Part shown: positions 52,436 through 59,666 of the stretch, piece after piece
Layout of the letters: every line of letters begins with the position of its first letter
Numbering within the stretch: position 1 is the stretch's first letter
Origin: Streptomyces sp. LHD-70
GTDB lineage: Bacteria > Actinomycetota > Actinomycetes > Streptomycetales > Streptomycetaceae
Direction: 5' to 3'
Length of the DNA: 64,000 nucleotides
Assembly (NCBI RefSeq): GCF_031157275.1
Contig: NZ_JAVIFW010000002.1
Location: 310,001-374,000, forward strand
Notes under the pieces: model-generated
What the model saw: the letters and a program-made list of their open reading frames with translations, nothing else
Database searches by the model: none
What the model was told of the DNA's origin: nothing
Program-made: the position numbers and the translations under genes

Positions 52436-52555
52436 CGTTCTCACGCGCGCCGTTCTCACGCGTGCCGTTCTCACGCGTGCCGTTCTGACGCCTGTCGTTC
52501 TGACGCCTGCCGTTCTCACGCCTGTCGTTCTGACGCCTGCCGTTCTCACGCCTGT
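52436..52555. repeat. Eight tandem 15-bp repeats between sodX and sodN
   Basis: Eight consecutive 15-bp units start with CGTTCT and alternate CACGCG / GACGCC variants (for example CGTTCTCACGCGTGC and CGTTCTGACGCCTGT). They lie 18 bp upstream of the sodX ATG and about 150 bp before the sodN ATG, inside the divergent control region. 15 is a multiple of three, so the array stays in frame with sodX. Confidence 0.92.
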
Positions 52556-52705
52556 CAACGGATGTCACCAGTCTGCCGTTCGCATCCGTCCCGGGTCCCG
52601 GTTCCACCCGGGACTTTTGTCCCAGCCCCTGGGCCCCTCGCGAAATCCCCTCCCTCACGGAGTAATGTCCCCCCTGAGAAGACGATCACGAGGAAGGACA
52701 GCTCA

Positions 52706-53101
52706 ATGCTCTCCCGCCTGTTTGCCCCCAAGGTGAAGGTCAGCGCTCACTGCGACCTGCCCTGCGGTGTGTACGACCCGGCCCAGGCCCGCATCGAGGC
52801 GGAGTCGGTCAAGGCCGTCCAGGAGAAGATGGCCGGCAACGACGACGCGCAGTTCCAGACGCGCGCCATCGGCATCAAGGAGCAGCGCGCGGAGCTCGCC
52901 AAGCACCACGTGTCGGTGCTCTGGAGCGACTACTTCAAGCCCCCGCACTTCGAGAAGTACCCGGAGCTGCACCAGCTGGTCAACGACACCCTCAAGGCCC
53001 TCTCGGCCGCCAAGGGCTCGTCGGACCCGGCCACGGGCCAGAAGGCGCTGGACTACATCGCCCAGATCGACAAGATCTTCTGGGAGACGAAGAAGGCCTG
53101 A
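52706..53101 (+). CDS. sodN: Nickel superoxide dismutase
   Basis: Encodes 131 residues from the ATG at 52706 (AGGAAGGA before it). The 14-residue leader MLSRLFAPKVKVSA is followed by the nickel hook HCDLPCGVYDPAQARIEAE: His1, Cys2, Cys6 and the conserved Asp3 bind nickel after SodX cleaves before His1. A helical bundle (EKYPELHQLVNDTLKALSAA, DYIAQIDKIFWETKKA) follows. It dismutates superoxide in the cytosol and assembles as a hexamer. Its 3' end and 3' UTR are duplicated at 59722, bounding the adjacent island. Confidence 0.97.
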   Translation: MLSRLFAPKVKVSAHCDLPCGVYDPAQARIEAESVKAVQEKMAGNDDAQFQTRAIGIKEQRAELAKHHVSVLWSDYFKPPHFEKYPELHQLVNDTLKALSAAKGSSDPATGQKALDYIAQIDKIFWETKKA

Positions 53102-53176
53102 CCTTCGCGTTTCGTCACGCACATCGCGTCACACAGAACACCCGGCATCCGCGCGGAGCCGGGTGTTCTGCGTTGT
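53083..53176 (+). repeat. Left direct repeat of the island (sodN 3' end, copy A)
   Basis: 94 bp covering the last codons of sodN (GGAGACGAAGAAGGCCTGA and on), the 3' UTR and the terminator up to CGTTGT. The same 94 bp occur at 59722-59815 with three substitutions close together (53114-53120). The repeat begins just inside sodN, so the insertion keeps sodN intact. Confidence 0.95.
53102..53176 (+). ncRNA. sodN 3' UTR, likely source of an s-SodF-like regulatory RNA, with terminator
   Basis: In S. coelicolor the sodN 3' UTR is processed into the small RNA s-SodF, which base-pairs with the sodF ribosome site. The matching region here has an unstructured start (CCTTCGCGTTTCGTCACGC) and a terminator stem CAGAACACCCGGC / GCCGGGTGTTCTG (53134-53146 and 53158-53170) with an 11-nt loop. 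The identity of the pairing region with sodF was not checked because sodF is not in this window. Confidence 0.55.
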
Positions 53177-53204
53177 GGGGGGGGTGGCCGACGGGCTGTC
53201 TCCG

Positions 53205-53500
53205 ATGGGATCTGGGCCTCCGCGTCACTCGTCCACCTCGACACGGCGGACGCAGTGGACGTGCTCGGCCAGTTCGCCGAACTCCTGCGCCCTGGGGGCG
53301 ATGTACGTGCGCCTCAAGGCCACTGGCAGCACGGGCTGGCTCGACGAACCCGACGGCCGACGGTGGAACACGGTTGGGACCCGGATGAGTTCGCCGCCGC
53401 GGTGGCTGGTGCGGGTTCGCGGTCGACGGTGTGGGCCGGGGCCCGTACGTCGAGGTCTGGGCGACCCACAGCGACTGGCCTCCAGGTCGCGGGTGTGCGA
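53205..53500 (+). pseudogene. Frame-shifted fragment of a SAM methyltransferase
   Basis: Three frames in turn give family-like text: GIWASASLVHLDTADAVDVL then FAELLRPGG (53207-53299), then YVRLKATGSTGWLDEPDGRRWNT in the next frame, then WDPDEFAAAVAGAG and FAVDGV..RGPYVEVWAT. Together these read like the C-terminal half of a class I methyltransferase with at least two frameshifts. The N-terminal half with the SAM loop is missing, probably lost at the island boundary. Confidence 0.55.
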
Positions 53501-53527
53501 TGGAGACGGCCTGACCGGCCCGGCCTC

Positions 53528-54349
53528 TCAGTGGCGACGGCACACGAGAATGCCGCCAAGACAGTGGATCTCGAACGCCCCGTGTCGGGCGATGTGTTCC
53601 TCCAGGAGGGTGCGAGCCCGCGCGATCGTGGACTCGAAGGGCACGTCGTGCTGGTCCGCCCATGCTTGGTACGAGGCCATGTGTGCGACCACGGGGTCGG
53701 GATCGGTGACCGTGATGGTGCCGGGTAGTTCGGTCGTCTCGACGCGGCCGAACTCCTCGCCGAGGAAGGCCGGCGCCTTTTCCAGGGAGAACCGGGCGCT
53801 GAGCGAGATCCGAGCCGGCCCCCGGTCGGTGCCCAGGACGTCACCGGCCGCCCGTACCCACAGCTCGTCCAGCTCGGCCTTGTCGCGGTCGCTGTTGGTG
53901 GAGGCAATCAGCAGGCCGTGATCAGTGACGACGCGAGACAGCTCACGGACTGCCTGCGGGATGTCCGAGGCGTGGTAGAGCATGTGCATCGCTAGAGCGG
54001 CGTCGGCGCTCGCCGACGGCAACGGGAGCCTTGCCACATCCGCCACGGCAGCCCCGCCGGGCACGTCGGCGAGGATGCCGGGCGCGATGTCCAGGCCCAG
54101 AAGTTCCAGATCGGGTCGGTCTCGGTGCAGACGCTTGATGAACTTGCCGTTCCCGCAGCCGACATCGACGACCCGTCCGTGCACAGCGCTCAGGTGCTCC
54201 GTGACAATGCCAGGCAGGTCGTAGCGGGGTCGCTGCCACTGGTAGAGGGACTGCCGGGCGGCGAGGTCCCGGTCACCGTTGTAGGCGCTCCCGGCGAGGC
54301 GGTCGCGATCGGTCACAGCGGCGTCGTGGGCGGCGGAGAGGTCGGTCAC
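53528..54349 (-). CDS. Class I SAM-dependent methyltransferase of the island
   Basis: Encodes 273 residues. GRVVDVGCGNGKFIKRLH is motif I, LLGLDIAPGILADVPGG motif II, and ALAMHMLYHASDIPQAVREL is the motif IV/methyl-transfer region. The C-terminal part (ARISLSARFSLEKAPAFLGE) resembles the SAM methyltransferases of natural-product or tRNA-like substrates. Its start overlaps the stop of the XRE regulator gene (ATGA), so the two form an operon transcribed away from the aaRS-like genes. The substrate is unknown; no TTA codon was seen. Confidence 0.85.
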   Translation of the reverse strand: MTDLSAAHDAAVTDRDRLAGSAYNGDRDLAARQSLYQWQRPRYDLPGIVTEHLSAVHGRVVDVGCGNGKFIKRLHRDRPDLELLGLDIAPGILADVPGGAAVADVARLPLPSASADAALAMHMLYHASDIPQAVRELSRVVTDHGLLIASTNSDRDKAELDELWVRAAGDVLGTDRGPARISLSARFSLEKAPAFLGEEFGRVETTELPGTITVTDPDPVVAHMASYQAWADQHDVPFESTIARARTLLEEHIARHGAFEIHCLGGILVCRRH

Positions 54350-55680
54350 TTCGGCAGCTCCGGTGGACAGGCGGCGGGCGTGGCCGCGAGAACGGCCGTG
54401 TGCTGGAGTCGCTCGCGCAGCTGCGTGGCCTGCGCGGCTCCACCGTACTGCGGACTGTTCAGCTCGCGGCTGAGATCGACAAGTCGCCGGATGATGCTGG
54501 CAGAGAGCCTCCCGGGCGGTGCCTCAAACACGAACCGGAGCATGGCCTCGGCGCCGTCGATGTCGGCAAGGAGCAGCTGGCCACGCGCGAGGTCGACATG
54601 TGCGGCGAAGAGGTCGCCCACCGACTGGTCGTCGGTCTCCGCATTCCGGTAGAGGCAAACTGCCTTGTCAGCACTGGCGATTGCTTGCTGAACGTGCTCA
54701 CGTCCTCCGAGGGCCAGGTGCGTCGTCCCGGCGTACGCGAACTGTTTAGCCATCGGGAAGGCGAACACGCCTGGGGCCTCGTCTGCCACCTGCTCCCGCT
54801 CGCGGGCACGCTCGGCATCAGCCAATGCAGCGCCCGCCCCTTGCCCGTCACCTGCGATGGCGAGCGCTCTTGCCTCCAGACTGGCCAGGCGCGCTCCGAT
54901 GCTGCCACCCGCCCGGTGCTGGCGGCCGGCTTGCGCCAGGCGTGCCGCCTGTTCGTACCGACCGGTCCAGTAGGCGATCAACGACTCCACAGCCCGCACC
55001 CACGCGAGCAATCCCTCATGCCCAGCAGCCTCGGCACACGCCCGAGCCGTCCGGGCGTGGGTGGCCGCCGAGTCGTAATGGCCGAGGTCCAGACAGACAT
55101 GGGCAGACAGGCCGCAGAGCCGGGAGGCTGATACGTACAAGTCGCTCGTCTGCTTCGGGCGCTGCCGCCCACGCAGGAGGTTGAACACCCCATCGCGTAA
55201 CTGCCGGATCTCGACGTACAGCTCCATCAACGGGTGACTGACGTAGGCGCGCGCCAGCCGGGCTACGTCGGCTTCGAGCTGTTCGACCACAAACTCGTCC
55301 GCGTTGCGCTGGGCGATGAATCGAGCGAACTCAGCTGACGACGAGGCGTCTGCGGGGGTCTCGTCGGCCGCGGAGCGCGGGGCCGGCGACCACGGCTCAC
55401 GATTCTCCGGGGCACCAGCTGCTTCCACTCCACTGGCTTTTCTCTTGCTGACTGCGACGGCCCGGTCGAGCAGGGCGACATCGACGTCAAAGACAAGAGC
55501 GAGAAATCGCCGGGTGTACGGGACCGGGATGCGAACCTCACGCTCGTAACGCCCGATCTCCTTTCCTGTCTTCGCGGCGCGACCCTCCAGGGCGTTGCAC
55601 TCATCGGCGACCTGCTGCTGGGTCCAACCGCGCCCGCTCCGCAGCTGAACGAGCAAGGCGCCGATGCCGGTTTCACCCAT
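54346..55680 (-). CDS. XRE family HTH regulator with TPR-like C-terminal domain
   Basis: Encodes 444 residues; the ATG at 55680 has GAGGAG seven bases upstream. The XRE helix-turn-helix is at 1-60 (LVQLRSGRGWTQQQVADECN). The remainder is a helical region with paired helices every 35-40 residues (HVCLDLGHYDSAATHARTAR, WTGRYEQAARLAQAGRQHRA, and so on), a TPR-like sensor. Such regulators occur in streptomycete islands and may respond to peptides or other small ligands. A TTA codon at 55200-55198 (residue 161, in EIRQLRDG) makes its translation depend on bldA tRNA. It is divergent from the ATPase gene across a 12-bp repeat array. Confidence 0.82.
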   Translation of the reverse strand: MGETGIGALLVQLRSGRGWTQQQVADECNALEGRAAKTGKEIGRYEREVRIPVPYTRRFLALVFDVDVALLDRAVAVSKRKASGVEAAGAPENREPWSPAPRSAADETPADASSSAEFARFIAQRNADEFVVEQLEADVARLARAYVSHPLMELYVEIRQLRDGVFNLLRGRQRPKQTSDLYVSASRLCGLSAHVCLDLGHYDSAATHARTARACAEAAGHEGLLAWVRAVESLIAYWTGRYEQAARLAQAGRQHRAGGSIGARLASLEARALAIAGDGQGAGAALADAERAREREQVADEAPGVFAFPMAKQFAYAGTTHLALGGREHVQQAIASADKAVCLYRNAETDDQSVGDLFAAHVDLARGQLLLADIDGAEAMLRFVFEAPPGRLSASIIRRLVDLSRELNSPQYGGAAQATQLRERLQHTAVLAATPAACPPELPK

Positions 55681-55706
55681 CCCGACTCCTCGCGGTGTAC
55701 GAACTG

Positions 55707-55750
55707 TGGCCCCCATCGTGGCCCCCTGATTGGCCCCCGCGCTGGCTCCC
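55707..55750. repeat. Four 12-bp direct repeats (TGGCCCCC core) in the divergent promoter
   Basis: TGGCCCCC-atcg, TGGCCCCC-tgat, TGGCCCCC-gcgc, TGGCTCCC: an 8-bp invariant core with a 4-bp variable spacer at a 12-bp period. The array lies 27 bp upstream of the XRE start and 33 bp before the start of the divergent ATPase gene. It looks like an iteron-type operator for the XRE regulator. Confidence 0.85.
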
Positions 55751-55783
55751 GACCCAAATGAGCTACGACGGTTGACTGTTGGC

Positions 55784-56299
55784 ATGCCCAGCAGAACATG
55801 CGACGAGACGAAACAACTCGAAGCGGACAAGAACCAACGGCCCCTGAGCGCCGCCGTCGAACGCCACTCCAGACAATTCACCCGGCGCAAGGCCAATGTG
55901 CCCGCCGCTCGAAGGTTCGTCGCGGAGGTGCTCACCCGGTGGGACCACGTGCAACGCCTCGGCGACATCCGCCTGTGCGTATCCGAGTTGGTCACCAATG
56001 CGCTGCTGCATGCGCCGGTCGCGGACGGGCTGATCCTCGTACGCCTCGAACTCCACAGCTCGCACGTGCTGCTTGACGTAGAGGACGGCGGAGACGGCAC
56101 CCCGGCACCGCGCCCTGCCCAAGAGGCCGACGATCACGGCCGCGGCCTACTCCTCGTGGCGGCCCTGGCCGACGCCTGGGGAGTAACGGCCCGACATGGT
56201 CCTGGCAAGGGTGTCTGGGCGACGTTCCGGCACAGCACCAGTGACGGCCAACCGACGCCCGCACCCACCCCGCGTGCCACGAACGCCCTCGCGCCCTAG
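55784..56299 (+). CDS. RsbW-like HATPase (anti-sigma-type kinase)
   Basis: Encodes 171 residues from the ATG at 55784 (an earlier in-frame start at 55730 lies in the repeat array). LCVSELVTNALLHAPVADG is the N box, LDVEDGGDGTPAPRP the G1 region and DHGRGLLLVAALADAWGV the G2 region of HATPase_c_2/RsbW proteins. Family members phosphorylate anti-anti-sigma proteins or hold sigma factors. No sigma factor or antagonist is next to it, so the partner may be the neighbouring module. The gene precedes the aaRS-like gene by 36 bp. Confidence 0.82.
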   Translation: MPSRTCDETKQLEADKNQRPLSAAVERHSRQFTRRKANVPAARRFVAEVLTRWDHVQRLGDIRLCVSELVTNALLHAPVADGLILVRLELHSSHVLLDVEDGGDGTPAPRPAQEADDHGRGLLLVAALADAWGVTARHGPGKGVWATFRHSTSDGQPTPAPTPRATNALAP

Positions 56300-56335
56300 C
56301 CGAATGAAGTCCCCTCCGAAGCCAGGGAGTTCCCC

Positions 56336-57454
56336 ATGACCTTCATGCCCGTCTCCCCGAACACCGTGCTGGCCAACGCTCTCACCCATGCCGAGGACGT
56401 ACTCGCCCCACGCATCCTCGCCGCCCCGCCCGAGAACCTGGTGCTGGTCGTCGGCACGCAGATCAACGGTGCCCCGCACATCGGCACCTCGCTCGTACAG
56501 TCCCTCGCCTTCGCCGTGGCAGCCCGCCTCCGGAACCGCTTCAGCCTGCCCGCGGAAGTTCTCTTCGGGGCGCTCGACAACGCGCCCTACGACCTGACCA
56601 CAGACCCGGCAACCGGCCACCGCTACCAGCGCACCTACGCCCAGGCCCTCGGCGAGCAGGCCCTGGCCGCCTTGGTCGACGGGCTCTACGGACCTCTGCT
56701 CGCGATGCTGTCGCGACGCACAGGCATCCCGTTCCGCGTCGAGACGTACACCCAGCAGCAGGCCGGCGAGCACTTTCGCCGAACCTGGTTACGACTCCTC
56801 CCTCGCATCGACGCCGCCCGCTGGTGGCTGGCCCCGTCCACCGGGACACCACACGTCCGCGTCCCCTGCCCGAGCCCCGGATGCGGCTGGGCGGAGAAGT
56901 ACGCCGAGCGCACGCAGGTCAGTCTCGCGGCCCCAGAAGCAGCGGTAGTCAACGCCGTCTGCCTCCACCACGGCCCGTACGACGTCCGCATCACCCCCAC
57001 CGAAGGCCCTTACCTCGACCTGGCCACCCTGTACCGCAACCTGGTCAAGGAATTGGCCACCGTCGGCCCACCGCATAGCGCCCTGCACGTCATGATCAAG
57101 GGCGGCGACTGGGTCTTCGGCTCCCACCTCGTCGACGAGGCCCACCAGGCCGTCGGCCTCACCCGCGCCCAACTCCCGGCTCGCCTCTTCTGCCCGCAGG
57201 TCGTCACGGACACCGGTGCCAAGCTGTCCAAGTCCCTGATCCGCGAGGGCCGAGCCCCCTTGCCGGACGGCGCTGCCGACTGGATGCTCGACACCCGGCA
57301 GTGGCCCGGCTCGTTGCCCGAGTACGCCGACCGACTGCTCGCCCTGACCGAGACCCTGCTCTCCGACCCGCGGCACTTCTTCCGTTCGTACTCCGCCGCC
57401 GAGATCGGCCGCATGATGAACGCCCCAGCAGCCAGGAGCATCCCCGCACCATGA
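56336..57454 (+). CDS. Truncated class I aminoacyl-tRNA-synthetase-like protein
   Basis: Encodes 372 residues. GTQINGAPHIGTSLVQSLA holds a HIGH-type motif (PHIGTS) and LFCPQVVTDTGAKLSKSLIREG a KMSKS-type motif (KLSKS), so both ATP-binding signatures of a class I catalytic core are present. Between them are cysteine/histidine pairs that could bind zinc (PCPSPGCGWAEKY, VCLHHGP). The anticodon-binding and editing domains of a full synthetase are absent. The closest guess is a class I LysRS-like core. It may activate an amino acid without a tRNA, or with a partial RNA. A TTA codon occurs at 56789-56791 (residue 152, in TWLRLLP). It overlaps the ASCH gene by ATGA. Confidence 0.75.
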   Translation: MTFMPVSPNTVLANALTHAEDVLAPRILAAPPENLVLVVGTQINGAPHIGTSLVQSLAFAVAARLRNRFSLPAEVLFGALDNAPYDLTTDPATGHRYQRTYAQALGEQALAALVDGLYGPLLAMLSRRTGIPFRVETYTQQQAGEHFRRTWLRLLPRIDAARWWLAPSTGTPHVRVPCPSPGCGWAEKYAERTQVSLAAPEAAVVNAVCLHHGPYDVRITPTEGPYLDLATLYRNLVKELATVGPPHSALHVMIKGGDWVFGSHLVDEAHQAVGLTRAQLPARLFCPQVVTDTGAKLSKSLIREGRAPLPDGAADWMLDTRQWPGSLPEYADRLLALTETLLSDPRHFFRSYSAAEIGRMMNAPAARSIPAP

Positions 57455-57807
57455 CCGACACCACCGCCCGCGTCCATGAACTCCACCTCTACCGCAAGTA
57501 CTTCGACCTCGTGGCCGCAGGCACCAAGACCATCGAGGTGCGGGTGAAGTACCCGCACCTCGAAGACCTAGCCGCCGGCGACAGCATCCGCTTCCGCATC
57601 AAGGGCACCGAGGAGACCTGCGACGTGAACGTCCTCCGCGTCACCGAGTACAAGACCTTCGAAGAACTCCTGGACGGCGAGGGCCCCTCCAACGTCAACC
57701 CCAGCTCCGGCCGAGACGATCAGCTCACCAACATCCGCAGCATCTACGGGCCGGAGAAGGAGGCGCTCGGCGCCCTGGCCATCGAGATCGAACTCGCGCG
57801 GCCGTAA
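57451..57807 (+). CDS. ASCH domain protein
   Basis: Encodes 118 residues. VHELHLYRKYFDLVAAGTKTIEVRVKYP contains the characteristic GxKxxEVR of the ASCH superfamily, a PUA-related beta barrel that binds RNA or nucleotides. LAAGDSIRFRIKGTEETCDVNVLRVTEY completes the barrel. The best-studied relative (YqfB) hydrolyses N4-acetylcytidine; many others are linked to translation or RNA turnover. It is translationally coupled to the aaRS-like gene, which supports an RNA-related shared role. The final stop is 23 bp from the convergent MFS gene. Confidence 0.85.
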   Translation: MTDTTARVHELHLYRKYFDLVAAGTKTIEVRVKYPHLEDLAAGDSIRFRIKGTEETCDVNVLRVTEYKTFEELLDGEGPSNVNPSSGRDDQLTNIRSIYGPEKEALGALAIEIELARP

Positions 57808-57830
57808 CAGGGAGCTTCGGCAATGCGGTC

Positions 57831-59039
57831 TCAGACACGAGCGGAGGTGGGGTCAGCCGACTTCGCCTCCGTCTTCAGCCGGCGCGAATCCTTCGGAGCC
57901 AGCAGGAAAGAGAGCGCCATCAGAGCGGCTGCGGCCACCGGGACGAACGGAACGCCGAGCGTACCGACGACCGCACCACCCACCGCGGCAGCAACGCCTG
58001 TGCCCAGGTAGAGGCCGGAGATGTTCAGGGACAGGGCGGTCATCCCGGCAGCTGGGCCAGCGGCGGCCAGAATGCTGCCCTGTACCGGGGGCGTCAGAGC
58101 CCAGGCGAAGACAGCCCAGCAGGCGATTACGGCGGTCAGCACATACCGGTTGCCGAAACCGCTGAAGACGATCCCGGCGGCCAAGGCCAACGCGATCGCG
58201 TGCCCGGCAAGGACACGGCGCAGGCTCCGCTGCGGCCCCCAGGAGTCCGCCGCCTTCCCCGAGAGCAGCGCCCCGACCAGGCCGGCGGCGCCGACGAGGA
58301 ACAGAACGAACGACAGCAGGCCGTACGAGCCATCCGCCACCTCGGCTGTGTACGGACCGAGGTAGGTGTAGAACATCAGCCCACCACTCGCCGCCAAGAA
58401 CGTCACGGCCACCAAACGCAGCACGGAACGATCTCGCAAAGGGTCGAGGCGCTCGCGCAGCGGTGCCGGGCCCCCGCCGGGCACGGCAGGTGCCGTGGCC
58501 AGCAGACCGAACGCCGCGACCGCTCCGACGGCGGCGATCAGCCAGAACGTCGCACGCCAGCCGAAGGCTCCGCCCAGCCACGAGCCCAGCGGTACCCCGC
58601 TGAACAGCGCGGCGGTCATCCCGGCCGTCACCACACCGAGGTACCGGCCCTGCGCGCCCTCCGGCGCACCAGCGGCCGCGGTAGTGAAAGCCGCTGAGGC
58701 CACCACGGCCGCGCACAGTGCCGCAAGAACGCGCGCGACCATCAGAGTCCAGTACCCGGGCGCGAGCGCTGCCGCCACGTTGGCCACGACGAACAGCGAA
58801 AGCCCTACGATCAGCACCGTCCGCTTCGGGAAGCGTTCGCTCACCACGGACAGTGTGGGCGCGCCGACCGCGTAGACCACGGCGAACACCGTCACCAACT
58901 GCCCTGCAGCGGCGACGCTCACCCCCAGGTCGTCCGCGACGGCGGGCAGCACACCCGCGATGACGAACTCGTCGGTGGCCGTGGCCAGCAGTGTCAGGAA
59001 CAGGATGTACAGCCAGCCCGGCAGGGCAGCACTTCTCAT
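57831..59039 (-). CDS. MFS drug exporter family protein
   Basis: Encodes 402 residues with 12 membrane helices. LYILFLTLLATATDEFVIAG is the DHA1 start, GAPTLSVVSERFPKRTVLIVG the motif-A loop between helices 2 and 3, and AAGMTALSLNISGLYLGTGVA part of helix 10-11. It looks like the chloramphenicol/purine-type 12-TMS DHA1 efflux proteins. The promoter (MerR-type, see 59078-59109) suggests induction by a compound sensed by the MerR protein encoded upstream. Confidence 0.9.
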   Translation of the reverse strand: MRSAALPGWLYILFLTLLATATDEFVIAGVLPAVADDLGVSVAAAGQLVTVFAVVYAVGAPTLSVVSERFPKRTVLIVGLSLFVVANVAAALAPGYWTLMVARVLAALCAAVVASAAFTTAAAGAPEGAQGRYLGVVTAGMTAALFSGVPLGSWLGGAFGWRATFWLIAAVGAVAAFGLLATAPAVPGGGPAPLRERLDPLRDRSVLRLVAVTFLAASGGLMFYTYLGPYTAEVADGSYGLLSFVLFLVGAAGLVGALLSGKAADSWGPQRSLRRVLAGHAIALALAAGIVFSGFGNRYVLTAVIACWAVFAWALTPPVQGSILAAAGPAAGMTALSLNISGLYLGTGVAAAVGGAVVGTLGVPFVPVAAAALMALSFLLAPKDSRRLKTEAKSADPTSARV

Positions 59040-59077
59040 CGGTCTACTACCTCCGTGGAACGCGATGCGTCGTCCGC

Positions 59078-59109
59078 ACGCTAGGTAGTGACACCGGTGT
59101 CAGGGTCAA
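59078..59109 (-). promoter_or_regulatory. MerR-type promoter for the MFS gene
   Basis: On the minus strand TTGACC (59109-59104) and TAGCGT (59083-59078) are 20 bp apart. The palindrome TGACACCGGTGTCA (59089-59102) sits in the spacer. An over-long 19-20 bp spacer with a dyad is the hallmark of MerR-activated promoters, and the merR-type gene ends right upstream. Confidence 0.85.
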
Positions 59110-59516
59110 GCACTAGAGCGCAGGAGCTCCGCGAAGCCCTCCGTGTCCGCAGCTCCGGCGCGTAGACGGGCGATGTGCGCCACGAGTTCGGCACGGTGCC
59201 GCTGCAGCTCCGCCGCCTTGGCCTCCACCACGGCGAGCCGCTGCTCGTACATGGCCAGAACCTCGTCCGGGCTGCCGTCACACGCCAGGAACTCTTCGGT
59301 CTTCATGTCCAGACATGGCGCCACGACCCGGATGTCCTCCGCAGTGAGCCCGGCGCCGAGCAACTCTCTGACGTTCAAGACCCGGTTCACGGCACGCTCG
59401 TCGTACTCGCGCCAGCCCTTCTGGGTCCGGTCCGCCTCCAGCAGGCCCTGCTGTTCGTAGTAGCGAATGGAACGACGGCTCGCACCAGTGCGCTCGGACA
59501 GCTCCCCGATCTGCAT
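59106..59516 (-). CDS. MerR family regulator
   Basis: Encodes 136 residues. MQIGELSERTGASRRSIRYYEQQGLL is the MerR winged-helix start, and EYDERAVNRVLNVRELLGAGLTAEDI continues it. A short coiled coil (EQRLAVVEAKAAELQRHRAELVAHIARL) follows. No Cys/His metal site of the MerR/CadR kind is visible (one Cys, in APCLDM, and another, in ACDG, could form a pair, but this is not the usual pattern), so an organic ligand is likely. It controls the MFS gene through the 20-bp-spacer promoter. Confidence 0.88.
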   Translation of the reverse strand: MQIGELSERTGASRRSIRYYEQQGLLEADRTQKGWREYDERAVNRVLNVRELLGAGLTAEDIRVVAPCLDMKTEEFLACDGSPDEVLAMYEQRLAVVEAKAAELQRHRAELVAHIARLRAGAADTEGFAELLRSSA

Positions 59517-59666
59517 GTCGCCTCCTCGTGTAAGCGTTCCTCACGGTACGGGGCTCCTGCTGACCGATCGGAGCACTGTCCCAGGCATGGCCACCGGTCC
59601 GCACACAGTCCGCAAGCCACCCACTCAAGACCGTCTCACCCCAACGTCACCAATCACCAAAAGGCC

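Noticed and set aside
52436..52555. The 15-bp repeats might be a CRISPR array
   Set aside because: The units are directly adjacent with no unique spacers of 28-40 bp, and the unit is far too short. There is no cas gene anywhere in the window.
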